A stretch of 64,000 nt of DNA from Spartobacteria bacterium (GTDB lineage: Bacteria; Verrucomicrobiota; Verrucomicrobiia; Chthoniobacterales; UBA10450). Below, in pieces: positions 1 to 8,686 of this stretch. Both the position numbers and the translations under genes were made by a program. The notes under the pieces were generated by a model that was not told the origin of the DNA, made no database searches, and saw nothing but the letters and a program-made list of their open reading frames with translations. The stretch lies in assembly GCA_003134765.1 (NCBI GenBank), contig PLCM01000006.1, positions 121,011-185,010 of the forward strand, in the 5' to 3' direction. Each line of letters begins with the position of its first letter. Position 1 is the first letter of the stretch.

Positions 1-12
1 CTTGAGAGGACT

Positions 13-927
13 TCACGCCCTCTCGTCAAACGCGCTCATGGCGCGGAAAACATCGTAGCGCTCCCGGATTTCTTCGATCGTCAGGGTGCGCAGTCGCTCG
101 AGGCTGAACGCCTCCACATTGAAACTTGCCAGGACGCTGCCGTAAATGACGGCGCGGCGCAGGCTGGCGAAATCCGGCTTCCCGGAGGCGGACGCGAGAT
201 AGCCGGCCATTCCTCCCGCGAAAGTGTCGCCGGCGCCGGTTGGATCGTGGATGTCTTCCAGCGGGTATGCGCCACAGCTGAAGAATTCGTTTTCACCAAA
301 AAGGAGCGCTCCATGCTCGCCCTTCTTGATGGCAACATATTTCGGGCCCGCCTTGCGGATCTTTCGGCCGGCCTTGATCAGGCTGGTTTCCTTCGTCAGC
401 TCGCGCGCTTCGCTGTCGTTCAGAATCAATAAATCAACCCGTGGGAGCAACGCATCGAGATCGGCCCGCGCCGTCTCGATCCACAGATCCATGGTATCGG
501 CGACGACGAAACGCGGCTCCTTCATTTGGTCCAGGACGTGGGACTGGAGAGCGGGCGCAATATTCGCCAGCAAGACAAAATCGGTCTCGCGATACGCCTC
601 CGGCAGATCGGGGCGGAAATGTTCGAAGACGTTGAGCGCCACCGAGCGCGTCTCGCGCGTATTCATGTCCCAGGCATATTCACCCGACCAGCGAAACGTC
701 TTTCCAGAGACACGTTGAACGCCGGTCGCATCGATCTGGCGTTCCTTCCAAAAATCGAATTCCGATTCCGGAAAATCGTCACCCACGATGCCAACCAGTT
801 TCACCGGCGAAAAGAAACTGGCGCCGAGGGATGCGTAAGAGGCCGAGCCGCCTAACAAGTCGGCATGTTCTTCCACGGGCGTTTTGACGGTGTCGAGTGC
901 GATGGAACCAACGATCAGGACGGACAT
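13..927 (-). CDS. PfkB-family sugar/nucleoside kinase
   Basis: A 304-residue cytoplasmic kinase of the ribokinase/PfkB family, which phosphorylates a sugar or nucleoside hydroxyl with ATP. The C-terminal signature DPTGAGDTF lies at about residues 228-236; it holds the anion hole and the catalytic Asp. The N-terminal strand VLIVGSIALD and the early Gly-Gly (LLGGSASYAS) are the usual substrate-side signature. The start codon lies 2 bases after the thiE stop, so the gene is probably translated together with thiE. Substrate cannot be read from the sequence; ribokinase, adenosine kinase and fructokinase-like activities are all possible. Confidence 0.85.
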   Translation of the reverse strand: MSVLIVGSIALDTVKTPVEEHADLLGGSASYASLGASFFSPVKLVGIVGDDFPESEFDFWKERQIDATGVQRVSGKTFRWSGEYAWDMNTRETRSVALNVFEHFRPDLPEAYRETDFVLLANIAPALQSHVLDQMKEPRFVVADTMDLWIETARADLDALLPRVDLLILNDSEARELTKETSLIKAGRKIRKAGPKYVAIKKGEHGALLFGENEFFSCGAYPLEDIHDPTGAGDTFAGGMAGYLASASGKPDFASLRRAVIYGSVLASFNVEAFSLERLRTLTIEEIRERYDVFRAMSAFDERA

Positions 928-929
928 GG

Positions 930-1589
930 TTAATTTCTGTTATTTTCGATTTTGGATTTGCGATTGAGAACGTCGTTAACGGAGCGCCCGTAGGCAGCGA
1001 TGTCTTTTGCTTGGAGGAGACCAGAAACGATAACGACGCGGCGTGCACCTGCTTCCATCACTTCCGGCAAGTTGTCCAGCTTGATGCCGCCGATGCAGAA
1101 GATCGGAATCCGGACAGCGTCGTGCACTTTCTGGATTTCAGCCAGGCCCACCGGCGAATAATCGGGCTTCGTCGGCGTCGCGAAGATCGGACCAAAACCG
1201 ATGTAGTCAGCCCCCTCGTAAAACGCGCGCACTGCCTGGTCGACGCTGTGGGTCGATTTCCCGACGGCACAGCCCGCGCCGACAATCGTTCGCCCTTCCG
1301 CAACAGGCAGATCGTCCTGCCCGAGATGAACTCCTTCCGCCCGAATGTTCCGCGCGATTTCGGGATGGTCGTTGATGATGAGCGGGACGCCGCGCTCTGC
1401 CGTAATGGAGTGCAGCAAGCTCGCCAGCCTTGTAATTTCCGCGGTCGAATGATTCTTCGCCCGCAGCTGGAGCAGATCGACTCCACCGGCGATGAGCGCT
1501 CGCGCGAATTCAGGCGCGTCTTGAATCTGAACGTAGCCGAGATCAAGAATGCCGTAGAGCTGGCTGCGGCTGAGGTCGGCGGCAATCAA
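930..1589 (-). CDS. thiE: Thiamine phosphate synthase
   Basis: A 219-residue TIM-barrel enzyme that joins the thiazole phosphate and pyrimidine pyrophosphate moieties to make thiamine phosphate. Recognisable blocks are LLQLRAKN near residue 40, LGQDDLP near residue 95, and GADYIGFGPIFATPTKP in the middle, which binds substrate phosphate. The start lies 8 bases after the accC stop. The C-terminus reads NRKSKIENN, which is the translation of a short AT-rich repeat (AAATCxAAAATCGAAAAT type) also seen inside trmD. The last ten or so residues are therefore probably repeat-derived rather than part of the ancestral enzyme. Confidence 0.9.
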   Translation of the reverse strand: MIAADLSRSQLYGILDLGYVQIQDAPEFARALIAGGVDLLQLRAKNHSTAEITRLASLLHSITAERGVPLIINDHPEIARNIRAEGVHLGQDDLPVAEGRTIVGAGCAVGKSTHSVDQAVRAFYEGADYIGFGPIFATPTKPDYSPVGLAEIQKVHDAVRIPIFCIGGIKLDNLPEVMEAGARRVVIVSGLLQAKDIAAYGRSVNDVLNRKSKIENNRN

Positions 1590-1597
1590 GCGAGCGA

Positions 1598-2983
1598 CTA
1601 TTCGTGCAACCGCGCCGGCATTGGCTTCAACTCGAAGTTCTCCGCCTTCATGAGACGTTCGACGAAGCCGGTGTCGTAGGTGCCGTTGCGAAACTCGGCG
1701 TTGCGCATAATGGCGCTGTGAAACGGAACCGTGGTCTTGATCCCGGTGATGTAATATTCGTCGAGGGCCCGGCGCATGCGGGCGATGGCGGACGTGCGGG
1801 TCGCTCCGATCGTGATCAGCTTTGCGATCATTGAATCGTAATAGGGTGGGACGACGTAACCCGTGTAGGCATGGGAATCGACCCGCACCCCCCGTCCCCC
1901 GGGCGCGTAGTAAAACGCAATCCGGCCCGGCGATGGCTGGAAATTTCGTTCGGGATCTTCAGCATTGATCCGGCATTGGATGGCGTGGAGCCGCGGTTCC
2001 GCATGGGCGACGTGAGGCGAGAGTCTTTCGCCCGAAGCAATCAGGATTTGTTCTTTGACGAGATCGCAGCCGTAAACTTCCTCGGTAATCGTGTGCTCCA
2101 CCTGGATGCGGGTGTTCATCTCGATGAAGTAATAATGGCCTTCGTTGTCGACCAGGAACTCCATCGTGCCGGCGTTCTGGTAACCAACGGATTCCGCGAG
2201 CTTGACCGCCGCGTGCCCCATCTTCTTGCGGAGCCCGGGCGAGATGAGCGGCGACGGACATTCCTCGATCACCTTCTGGTTCCGGCGCTGGATCGAACAA
2301 TCGCGCTCCCCGAGATGGACGGTGTGGCCGTGCTGGTCAGCCATCACCTGGAACTCGATGTGATGAGGATTGATGATGAGTTTCTCGATATAAAGCGCAC
2401 CGTTCCCGAACGCTTTTTCGGCTTCGTTGCTCGCGGCGTGAAAGGCCGGGCCGAGGCTCGCCTCATTGTGGGCCGTGCGCATTCCGCGGCCGCCCCCGCC
2501 GGCGACCGCCTTGATCATGATCGGGAAGCCAATCTTGCGCGCGACCTTGAGCGCCTCCTGCTCAGTCTCGACGATGCCGTCGCTTCCGGGCGTAACAGAG
2601 ACACCGGCTCTCCGGGCACAGGCGCGCGCGGAATTCTTGTCGCCCATGGCGTGCATGGCGCTCGCCGGGGGTCCGATGAACTTAATCTTGCAGCTTTCAC
2701 ACACCTCCGCGAAATGCGCGTTCTCGGCCAGAAATCCGTAACCAGGATGGATGGCATCGACATCGCCGACCTCCGCGGCGCTCATGATGCGGTCAATTTT
2801 CAAATAGCTCTCGGAACTGGGAGGCGCGCCGATGCAAATCGCTTCGTCGGCCAGCTGGACGTGGAGTGAATCGACGTCTGCTTCGGAGTAGACCGCGAGC
2901 GTTCGGATTCCCAGCTCCTTGCACGCCCGGATGATGCGGAGCGCGATCTCGCCCCGGTTTGCGATTAAGACCTTCTCGAACAT
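1598..2983 (-). CDS. accC: Acetyl-CoA carboxylase, biotin carboxylase subunit
   Basis: A 461-residue ATP-grasp enzyme that carboxylates the biotin on AccB, the first half-reaction of malonyl-CoA synthesis. The N-terminus [16 protein letters not shown] is the family hallmark. The glycine-rich ATP loop [12 protein letters not shown] is near residue 160, [19 protein letters not shown] near 230, and the metal/biotin-site segment [14 protein letters not shown] near 290. Length is normal (about 450). It lies downstream of accB across a 96-base repeat-containing gap, the usual accB-accC order, and is followed at once by thiE. Confidence 0.97.
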   Translation of the reverse strand: MFEKVLIANRGEIALRIIRACKELGIRTLAVYSEADVDSLHVQLADEAICIGAPPSSESYLKIDRIMSAAEVGDVDAIHPGYGFLAENAHFAEVCESCKIKFIGPPASAMHAMGDKNSARACARRAGVSVTPGSDGIVETEQEALKVARKIGFPIMIKAVAGGGGRGMRTAHNEASLGPAFHAASNEAEKAFGNGALYIEKLIINPHHIEFQVMADQHGHTVHLGERDCSIQRRNQKVIEECPSPLISPGLRKKMGHAAVKLAESVGYQNAGTMEFLVDNEGHYYFIEMNTRIQVEHTITEEVYGCDLVKEQILIASGERLSPHVAHAEPRLHAIQCRINAEDPERNFQPSPGRIAFYYAPGGRGVRVDSHAYTGYVVPPYYDSMIAKLITIGATRTSAIARMRRALDEYYITGIKTTVPFHSAIMRNAEFRNGTYDTGFVERLMKAENFELKPMPARLHE

Positions 2984-3079
2984 CAGTTGAGAGCCCGGAG
3001 CTGAGAGTTGAGAGACTGGCCGGTCAGGACCGAATTAGTGGCACTTGCGATCACTCAACTCTCAACTTTCAACCCTCAA
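2984..3079. repeat. Inverted short repeat between accB and accC
   Basis: The 96-base gap holds repeats of the unit ctcaact: the motif gagagttgaga on the left and tcaactctcaact on the right are reverse complements, so the gap can fold into a hairpin. No separate gene is seen. It probably lies within the accB-accC transcript. Confidence 0.6.
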
Positions 3080-3523
3080 CTATTTCACCCGAAACAGCAC
3101 CTGGCCGAACTGCACCGGCTTGCCATTTTCCGCGACGATCTCGACGATGACGCCCTTTGTTTCCGCTTTGATTTCATTCATGACTTTCATCGCCTCGATG
3201 ATGCAAACCACGGTTTCTTCCGAGACTTCCTTGCCGATGTCGACGAAAGCCGGTGTCTCGGGCGAGCCGGCGCGATAAAAGGTGCCGACCATCGGCGAGA
3301 GGATGTCCTTGAACGCTTCGGTTTTCCCGGCTTCAGCGGCAGGCGCTAGTCCGGCACTGGCGGGCGTCGGGGGCGCCGCCACCGGCGCTGGCGCCGCGAA
3401 AACAGTTTGCTCGCCGGCCCCTTTCTGAAGCTTCAGGCGAAAGCCGTCCTTCTCCATTTCGAAGACCGATAAATCGTTCTTCTTCATCAAGTCGATGATC
3501 GCTTTGATGTCTTTAAGGTCCAA
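3080..3523 (-). CDS. accB: Biotin carboxyl carrier protein of acetyl-CoA carboxylase
   Basis: A 147-residue carrier. The C-terminal biotinyl domain contains the biotinylation site EAMKVMNEI, where the Lys is modified by BirA; this is the canonical (E)AMKM motif with one substitution (Val for Met after Lys). A Pro/Ala-rich flexible linker (AAPAPVAAPPTPASAG) separates it from the short N-terminal AccC-binding segment MDLKDIKAIIDLMKKND. Length and order match bacterial AccB. It heads the accB-accC-thiE-pfkB run. Confidence 0.96.
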   Translation of the reverse strand: MDLKDIKAIIDLMKKNDLSVFEMEKDGFRLKLQKGAGEQTVFAAPAPVAAPPTPASAGLAPAAEAGKTEAFKDILSPMVGTFYRAGSPETPAFVDIGKEVSEETVVCIIEAMKVMNEIKAETKGVIVEIVAENGKPVQFGQVLFRVK

Positions 3524-3604
3524 AGGTGGCTCCGTGGTCGAGGCTGGGCGTTTAGGTAACGCGGTTTTCTACGGCAGGTCAAGTAAAGGGTGGCTGCCTC
3601 TATC

Positions 3605-3770
3605 GTGCGAGTGATCGAGCTCGTAATCGATTGATTTCCTGTAGCCGCGTCCCTGTGGGATGCGTGAGCGTGCGCCGACAAAGGTCGATCCGATGCCCGT
3701 ATTTGAGCGCAGGCCCGAGCGGCCCACAGGGCCGCTGCTACAGGATCGATCACGAGCGGAAGCGAGCTCG
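3605..3770. repeat. Bipartite palindromic repeat (TGT/ACA frame)
   Basis: Outer arms tcctgtagc (3637) and gctacagga (3737-3745) enclose two hairpins, CGCGTCCC-TGT-GGGATGCG and AGCGGCCC-ACA-GGGCCGCT. Additional gagctcg complementarity flanks them. It fills most of the 281-base gap between accB and the ABC ATPase gene, where no gene is seen. Confidence 0.75.
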
Positions 3771-3804
3771 CCGTAGGACGAGTCCGTCCGACTGGCGGAC
3801 ACGA

Positions 3805-4569
3805 TTACGAGGTGGAACGGGAATCACGGACGATTTTTCCATCACGCATCTCGACCCGGCGGGAGGCGGCCCGGGCCACCTCATCGCTGTGGGTCACCAC
3901 GATCAGCGTGGTCAGGGCTTCGCGCCCGATCTTTTCCAGGAGCTGCATAACCGACGAGGCGGAATGGGAATCGAGATTTCCGGTCGGTTCGTCCGCAATC
4001 AGGAGCGACGGTCGATGGACCAGCGCCCGCGCAATGGCGGTCCGCTGTTGTTCGCCTCCGCTCAATTGATGGACGAAATGATCGGCGCGTTCCCGCAAGC
4101 CGACCAGCTCGATCAATCCGGCGGCGCGCTCTTCGCTTTCCGCCGGGGACACCCCTTGCAAGAGGAGCGGCAGGGAGACGTTCTCGAGCACATTCATTGT
4201 TGGCAGAAGGTTGAAGAACTGGAAGACCAGTCCCACCTGACTCCGCCGGAAGTGGGTCAGTGCCGCGTCACCGGCCGCGTGCAAGGCGAGGCCGTCGACC
4301 ACGATTTCGCCCTTCGTGGGATGATCGAGGCCGGCGAGCAGGTGGATGAGCGTGCTCTTGCCGCAACCACTCGGACCGCTGATCGCCACGAACTCGTGCC
4401 GCGCGATCTCAATTGAAATGCCATCGAGCGCGTTTACGGTTCGCAGCCCGCTCGTATACTCGCGGGTGACGTTCTTGAGCGAGATCAAGCCAGCTCTATC
4501 CGCCAGCGAGCCGCGCCGCGCAAACGACCGTGGCGATTTCTCGATCGTCGCCGAATCCGACGATTTCAT
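3805..4569 (-). CDS. ABC transporter ATP-binding protein, LolD/MacB type
   Basis: A cytoplasmic ATPase subunit for an ABC exporter or lipoprotein-release system. Walker A is SGPSGCGKST, the signature is LSGGEQQR, Walker B is LLIADEPTGNLDS, and the switch His is in VVTHS. The sequence DEPTGNLDS and the overall length fit the LolD/MacB/FtsE group. No permease gene is adjacent, so the partner is unknown. The ATG at 4569 is a choice: an ATG at 4599 and a TTG at 4486-4488 are alternatives, and the domain itself begins at LISLKNV (4488). Every option overlaps the divergent pseudouridine synthase gene. Confidence 0.85.
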   Translation of the reverse strand: MKSSDSATIEKSPRSFARRGSLADRAGLISLKNVTREYTSGLRTVNALDGISIEIARHEFVAISGPSGCGKSTLIHLLAGLDHPTKGEIVVDGLALHAAGDAALTHFRRSQVGLVFQFFNLLPTMNVLENVSLPLLLQGVSPAESEERAAGLIELVGLRERADHFVHQLSGGEQQRTAIARALVHRPSLLIADEPTGNLDSHSASSVMQLLEKIGREALTTLIVVTHSDEVARAASRRVEMRDGKIVRDSRSTS

Positions 4570-5299
4570 TGTGGTCGATAAGCCACCCTTTCTTCTCATT
4601 CATCCGACGAAGCCAGGGAGTGCGCGAACGCTTTGGGGCGAACTGAAACAACTGCTCGCATTCGAGATGGCTAACGGCGGACAAATTTCGATCGTTAATC
4701 GGCTCGATCGTGAAACGAGCGGGCTGGTGCTGGTCGCCAAAAATGCCATGGCCGCAAGGCGTTTCGGTTTGCTGATGCAGGAGCAGCGGATCGGCAAGGA
4801 GTATCTCGCGATCGCGTGGGGCTGGCCCGAATGGGAAACGCATTCGCTCGACGCCCCGTTGGCGAGACAGGGAGCGCATTTGCCGTCAGCGATCTGGCTC
4901 AAGCAGATGGTTCATCCCAACGGCGCGCCGGCGCGGACAGATTTTCGCGTCGAGCAGCGCTTCACCCAAAACCGCGGCGAGCGTTTCAGCGTCGTCCGCG
5001 CTTTCCCGCGCACGGGTCGGACGCATCAGATTCGCGTCCACCTGGCGTCGTTAGGCCATCCGATCGTCGGCGACAAGATTTACGGACCGGACGAGAAACT
5101 GTATCTCGAATTCATCGAGACTGGTTGGACGACCGAACTGGAACGGCAGCTTTTGTTGCCGCGCCACGCCCTGCATTCCGCGGTGTTGGAGATCGAAGGC
5201 GGCGAAAGATGGGTGAATGCGCTGCCGCCGGATCTCGCGGATTTCGTTACCGGACGGCACGAACGCGAGTGCGAGTGCTCCCCTTCCCTGTCATCCTGA
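4475..5299 (+). CDS. RluA-family rRNA/tRNA pseudouridine synthase
   Basis: Converts specific uridines in RNA to pseudouridine. The catalytic motif is NRLDRETSGLVLVAKN, where the Asp in RLD is the nucleophile and Asn replaces the usual leading His. GRTHQIRVHLASLGHPIVGD is the second family block. The enzyme domain begins at FSIVAESDD (4538). The only in-frame start close by is the TTG at 4475; the longer ATG at 4346 would add shadow sequence from the opposite ABC gene. There is no S4 domain. The last residues (CSPSLSS) and the stop come from a repeat of the gtcatcctgagcggagc family. Confidence 0.88.
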   Translation: MSEIKPALSASEPRRANDRGDFSIVAESDDFIVVDKPPFLLIHPTKPGSARTLWGELKQLLAFEMANGGQISIVNRLDRETSGLVLVAKNAMAARRFGLLMQEQRIGKEYLAIAWGWPEWETHSLDAPLARQGAHLPSAIWLKQMVHPNGAPARTDFRVEQRFTQNRGERFSVVRAFPRTGRTHQIRVHLASLGHPIVGDKIYGPDEKLYLEFIETGWTTELERQLLLPRHALHSAVLEIEGGERWVNALPPDLADFVTGRHERECECSPSLSS

Positions 5300-5316
5300 G
5301 CGGAGCTCGGGGTGAC
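5290..5316. repeat. Short palindrome supplying the stop of the pseudouridine synthase
   Basis: A short copy of the gtcatcctgag family: gtcatcctga on the left pairs with tcggggtgac on the right. The TGA inside it ends the upstream gene. Confidence 0.6.
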
Positions 5317-5335
5317 AAAAATTCATCGGGACCGG

Positions 5336-5440
5336 GTGTGGACGCCGAAACTGGAAGGGCGGCTTTTGTTGCCGCGCTACGCCCTGCATTCGGCGGTGCT
5401 GGAGATCGAAGGTCGCGAAAGATGGGTGAGCGCTGCCGCA
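5336..5440 (+). pseudogene. Partial duplicate of the pseudouridine synthase 3' end
   Basis: About 100 bases here repeat the 3' coding region of the upstream gene at about 5131-5230 with scattered changes. Both copies encode LLLPR(H/Y)ALHSAVLEIEG followed by ERWV. The copy has no start of its own and no catalytic domain, so it is a non-functional tandem duplicate sitting between two palindromic repeats. Confidence 0.75.
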
Positions 5441-5460
5441 AGACGTGGCGACGTCCGCAG

Positions 5461-5571
5461 AGTCATCCTGAGCGGAGCGCAGCGAAGTCGAAGGACCCCG
5501 ACGAACCAGGGAGCGACGTCAATCGCAGCAACACGGGATCCCTCGACTCCGCTTCGCTCCGCTCGGGATGA
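5461..5571. repeat. Palindromic repeat, gtcatcctgagcggagc family
   Basis: The left arm begins gtcatcctgagcggagcg and the right arm ends gcttcgctccgctcggga followed by tgac. The same family recurs at 17381-17477, 41872-41997 and inside metH at 43163-43255. Confidence 0.85.
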
Positions 5572-5580
5572 CAACGATCG

Positions 5581-6252
5581 CTACGGCGAAGCGGTAACTT
5601 TGATGTCCGTCAGCTTGATCGATTTGCCGTTGAAATTGTGCTCGGTCGCCAGGTTCAATCCGCCGAAGTTTTGAAACTTTTCCCACGTCGCCTGCATTCC
5701 GTTTCCGCTCTGTGGAATGTAATCCCAGGCCTTCGGCAGCTTTGTCTGCGGGTCGATGTAGAGCACATATCGATCGGTCGGCGTTAACCCGACGTTCTCG
5801 AAACTCAGCTTGATTGTTTCGACGCTCGCCCCGTTCAGGTCTTTCGGCCCGCCCGCTTCCACTTTTACGCCCTGATCGCGAATCTTGAGCGGCGCCAGCA
5901 GCCAGTAGGAATCGTTGACCCAGCGGGCGAACGCGTCCTTCTCTTCACCTTCCTTCGCCGGGTTCGTCAGGTTGGCCATGACGTCATGCTCCTTGCCCAG
6001 CTTGTCCTTCCATTGCACGGTGTCCGTCCCCGCCGCGAGGTTCCAGCGGTGCTGAGCGATGAAGAGCTGTTTTCCGTCTTGTTCGACCACAAAATTAAAG
6101 TCGATCTCCTTGATCTTCGACCAGTTGTCGCCCCCACTCGCCTTCCAGAGATCAGTGGCGAGCGGCGGCAGATTGCCCGAAGTTTCTTCCCCCGCCGCCA
6201 GCGCCGGCCGGAGAGCCAGCGAAGCCATAACCAACGCGATTGAGATTTTCAT
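5581..6252 (-). CDS. Secreted protein, DUF6503/LolA-like
   Basis: A 223-residue exported protein. The start at 6252 gives a clear Sec signal peptide (MKISIALVMASLALRPALA); a longer upstream ORF would run antisense through the next gene and is rejected. The mature protein begins near the pattern LWKASGGDNWSKIKEIDF and later has YVLYIDPQTKLPKAWDYIP. Both resemble periplasmic LolA-like or DUF6503 proteins, which bind lipid or are of unknown role. The family call is from memory of the pattern and is tentative. It is divergent from the PagL-like gene, with 69 bases between starts. Confidence 0.6.
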   Translation of the reverse strand: MKISIALVMASLALRPALAAGEETSGNLPPLATDLWKASGGDNWSKIKEIDFNFVVEQDGKQLFIAQHRWNLAAGTDTVQWKDKLGKEHDVMANLTNPAKEGEEKDAFARWVNDSYWLLAPLKIRDQGVKVEAGGPKDLNGASVETIKLSFENVGLTPTDRYVLYIDPQTKLPKAWDYIPQSGNGMQATWEKFQNFGGLNLATEHNFNGKSIKLTDIKVTASP

Positions 6253-6321
6253 AAGGCCAAGCGTGACAGAGCGTCCGAAAATTGCAATTGAACGCACTCG
6301 CAATATCGTTGCCGCTCTTTC

Positions 6322-6942
6322 ATGAAATTCTTCCGGATCGCTCTCGTCGCCTGGCTGCTGAGCTTGCTGGCGCCTCTGGCCGTCGCTGCGGGCGATCGCA
6401 TTTCGACCAAATTCACCGCGTCCGATGAGGTGGAAGCGCCGAGTTTTGAAGTGGCCAGCGAGACCGCCTACCTCGTGGGCATCATTGGCAATCCCAATAG
6501 CTACGAAGTGGCCGCGCAATTCTACACGGCTCGCTGGCGCTGGGGTGTGGTCGAGCGTGACAGCTGGCTGCAGGGCTATAACCAGGTTTACGCGCTGGTC
6601 ATGGCGGAGCCGATCACGCGCGGGCCGGAGAACCACTACTTCGGTATCTCGCTCGGTTTCCGGTACAATTTCGCAAAGCCGGGAGCGCGTTTCGTCCCGT
6701 ATGTTTCGGGCGGCCTCGGACTCGGATGGCTCGATAGCCACGCAAATATCAACGGCGCCCAAGGCCAGGATTTCACCTTTAATATTCTCACCGCCGTCGG
6801 CGTTTCCTACAAAATGAACGATCACTGGAAGTTGAACGCGGGCGTTCTCTACCAGCACTTTTCCAATGGCGGGCAGACCGATCCTAATCCCAGCGTGAAC
6901 CTGCTCGGACCACAAATCGGCGCGACCTACGTTTTCCATTAA
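6322..6942 (+). CDS. Outer membrane acyloxyacyl hydrolase, PagL-like
   Basis: A 206-residue protein with an N-terminal signal peptide (FFRIALVAWLLSLLAPLAVA), alternating beta-barrel strands and a C-terminal aromatic residue before the end (ATYVFH). The motif YQHFSNGG matches the His-x-Ser catalytic pair of PagL lipid A 3-O-deacylases, and the glycine-rich strand VPYVSGGLGLGWLDS precedes it. In PagL the enzyme removes an acyl chain from lipid A in the outer membrane. That chemistry is inferred from the motif; it could be another small barrel. Confidence 0.6.
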   Translation: MKFFRIALVAWLLSLLAPLAVAAGDRISTKFTASDEVEAPSFEVASETAYLVGIIGNPNSYEVAAQFYTARWRWGVVERDSWLQGYNQVYALVMAEPITRGPENHYFGISLGFRYNFAKPGARFVPYVSGGLGLGWLDSHANINGAQGQDFTFNILTAVGVSYKMNDHWKLNAGVLYQHFSNGGQTDPNPSVNLLGPQIGATYVFH

Positions 6943-6943
6943 G

Positions 6944-7558
6944 GTGGGCCATCCAAACGAAAACGTCCTGGTGGTCCGGCGGAGCCTTTTCGACGAGCTT
7001 GGCAGCTTTCACGGGCTGAACTTCGAGCCAGAAAGATATCTGGCCGCGCTCCTTTCGCGCGGAAACAATTTTTTCCTGCCGCGGGACCAGGCTGAAAACG
7101 ATCCGACCCACAAGCAGATCATTCCGTACGCCTTGATTGCGCATGGCGATACGGTTCTTCATTACGTTCGCGGGAAGAAAGCCGGCGAGCAGCGGCTGGT
7201 GGCGAAAGGCTCGATCGGCATCGGCGGTCACATGAACGACACCGACGAATCACTCTTCGCCTGGGACGAACACGCCTACCGCGCTGGGGTGGAGCGAGAA
7301 GTCAACGAAGAGATCCGGATCGAAACCCCTTTCGAAGATCGCATCGTCGCGCTCTTGAACGACGACACCACGGAAGTGGGCCGCGTCCATCTTGGCATCG
7401 TCCACGTGTTCCGGCTGGCCGAACCGAAAGTGCAGAAACGCGAGGCCATGATCACGAATCTTGCTTTCCGGAACCGAGACGAACTGATCGCTCTTCGCGA
7501 TAATCTCGAGACTTGGTCGCAGCTCTGTGTTGATTCGTTGGAACGGCTGCTGCGCTGA
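6944..7558 (+). CDS. Nudix-like hydrolase
   Basis: A 204-residue protein starting at GTG, 1 base after the previous stop, so the two are probably translated together. The segment GIGGHMN followed about 24 residues later by REVNEEI is a slightly stretched Nudix box (GxxxxxExxxxxxxREUxEE), whose Glu residues bind metal for pyrophosphate hydrolysis. Lengthened boxes of this kind occur in proteins often annotated as predicted phosphoesterases of the MutT group. The substrate is unknown. Confidence 0.6.
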   Translation: MGHPNENVLVVRRSLFDELGSFHGLNFEPERYLAALLSRGNNFFLPRDQAENDPTHKQIIPYALIAHGDTVLHYVRGKKAGEQRLVAKGSIGIGGHMNDTDESLFAWDEHAYRAGVEREVNEEIRIETPFEDRIVALLNDDTTEVGRVHLGIVHVFRLAEPKVQKREAMITNLAFRNRDELIALRDNLETWSQLCVDSLERLLR

Positions 7559-7562
7559 CACG

Positions 7563-7698
7563 CGGTAGCCACGGCGCTCTGTCGCCGTTTCCGGTCCCTG
7601 TTCCCTCACGCCCAACTGAGCGCGACGGCTCGACGGAGTCTCGCCCTACCATTGGGCATCGCGCTTTTTCTTTGGTAGGGCGAGACTCCGTCGAGCCG
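7563..7698. repeat. Palindromic repeats, ggtagggcgagactccgtcgag family
   Basis: A single hairpin unit (gtagccacggcg...cgccgt) is followed by a long inverted repeat. Its 25-base arms at 7626-7650 and 7674-7698 are perfect reverse complements with a 23-base spacer. The same sequence recurs nested at 18535-18610, and one arm recurs near 49738. It lies between the convergent genes ending at 7558 and 7704. Confidence 0.9.
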
Positions 7699-7703
7699 CC
7701 GCC

Positions 7704-8255
7704 TCACCCTTTGCGCTTGCGCCGCTGCTTAGGCTCCGGGGTTGGTGACGGCGTCGGACTGGGAGCCATCTCGGGGGTGGGCGAAGGGCTGGGCGTCGGC
7801 GGAGGATTCCAGGTAAGATTGATTTCATTCACCTGCCAGACGGTCATTCCATGGGAAATGACCAGCTCCAGGTAGGCCGTCATCGTCGGATAAACCAGCT
7901 CGGCCCGAAACGTGCCGACCGGCTCGAAGAAACCCGAGCTGAATTGGACGTCCCCTGTCAACGGAATCGGCTGCTTCACTGGGCCGAAGCTGCGCAAATT
8001 TTGCAGCATCCGGTCGCGCCAGGATTGCAGGTATTTGCTCTGCCCTTCGGGACTGAGGTGCACGTGCAGATATTTCTCGTCGTAATTCACGGCCACGTGC
8101 TGAACGACCTCTTCGGCGAACGCGCGCGCATTTCTCTGGCCGTCGCTTCGCGATGAGAAGAGGAACCACAGAGCCCCCAGCACCAAAGCCCCCACGATGA
8201 TGAAGAGGGCCACGGCGCCTTCTCCCCGGATCCGCGTATTTCGAGCAAGTTTCAT
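7704..8255 (-). CDS. Membrane-anchored protein with Pro-rich tail
   Basis: Not recognised. From the ATG at 8255 the protein has about 183 residues: a basic N-terminus, one transmembrane helix (VALFIIVGALVLGALWFLF), a soluble domain of about 110 residues, then a low-complexity tail of Pro/Ser/Thr/Glu ending in basic residues (KQRRKRKG). An upstream ATG at 8267 would overlap the preceding gene by 11 bases. It is likely cotranscribed with the lipoprotein gene just upstream. Confidence 0.65.
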   Translation of the reverse strand: MKLARNTRIRGEGAVALFIIVGALVLGALWFLFSSRSDGQRNARAFAEEVVQHVAVNYDEKYLHVHLSPEGQSKYLQSWRDRMLQNLRSFGPVKQPIPLTGDVQFSSGFFEPVGTFRAELVYPTMTAYLELVISHGMTVWQVNEINLTWNPPPTPSPSPTPEMAPSPTPSPTPEPKQRRKRKG

Positions 8256-8256
8256 C

Positions 8257-8625
8257 TTAAAAACCAAAGCCTGTTCCCTTGATTACGTTTCCGTCGCGGA
8301 TAAGGGCGCCGTGCTTCTGCATCCCGGTAAAGGCGCCGAAGCGATTGCGTGAATTCACCTTGAATTCGACCAGGTAACCAAAAAGCTGCTTCCCGCTTTT
8401 CTTGTCCGGTAGCGCTGTGGGCTTGGGCGGACTGACCCACTCGATCTTTGCGCTCGGCGCGTCGACCAGGACCGTCGCGAGCCAGTTGGTGATGATCTCC
8501 TGGTAATTCTTCGGGTAATCCCCGTAAACAACCGGGTCCGCGATGACGTCGACCTCGGTTGTCTCCGCCACCAGGCAACCGCTTGCCACAAATGCAATGA
8601 GGAGAGCCAGCGCCACAGTTCTCAT
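8257..8625 (-). CDS. Small predicted lipoprotein
   Basis: A 122-residue protein with a signal peptide and lipobox (LLIAFVASGC), so probably lipid-modified and membrane-anchored. The mature part is not recognised; it has a central segment IITNWLATVLVDAPSAKIEW and ends in GTGFGF. It is followed 1 base later by the membrane protein gene. Confidence 0.65.
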   Translation of the reverse strand: MRTVALALLIAFVASGCLVAETTEVDVIADPVVYGDYPKNYQEIITNWLATVLVDAPSAKIEWVSPPKPTALPDKKSGKQLFGYLVEFKVNSRNRFGAFTGMQKHGALIRDGNVIKGTGFGF

Positions 8626-8686
8626 TCCCGCGAGACTAGCGACCTCACAACGATAGTGGCAACCCGCAATTGCGAAAAAACAGCCT

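Noticed and set aside
6253..6939. N-terminal half of a long minus-strand ORF upstream of the exported protein
   Set aside because: It is antisense to the PagL-like gene, and a clear signal peptide start exists at 6252.
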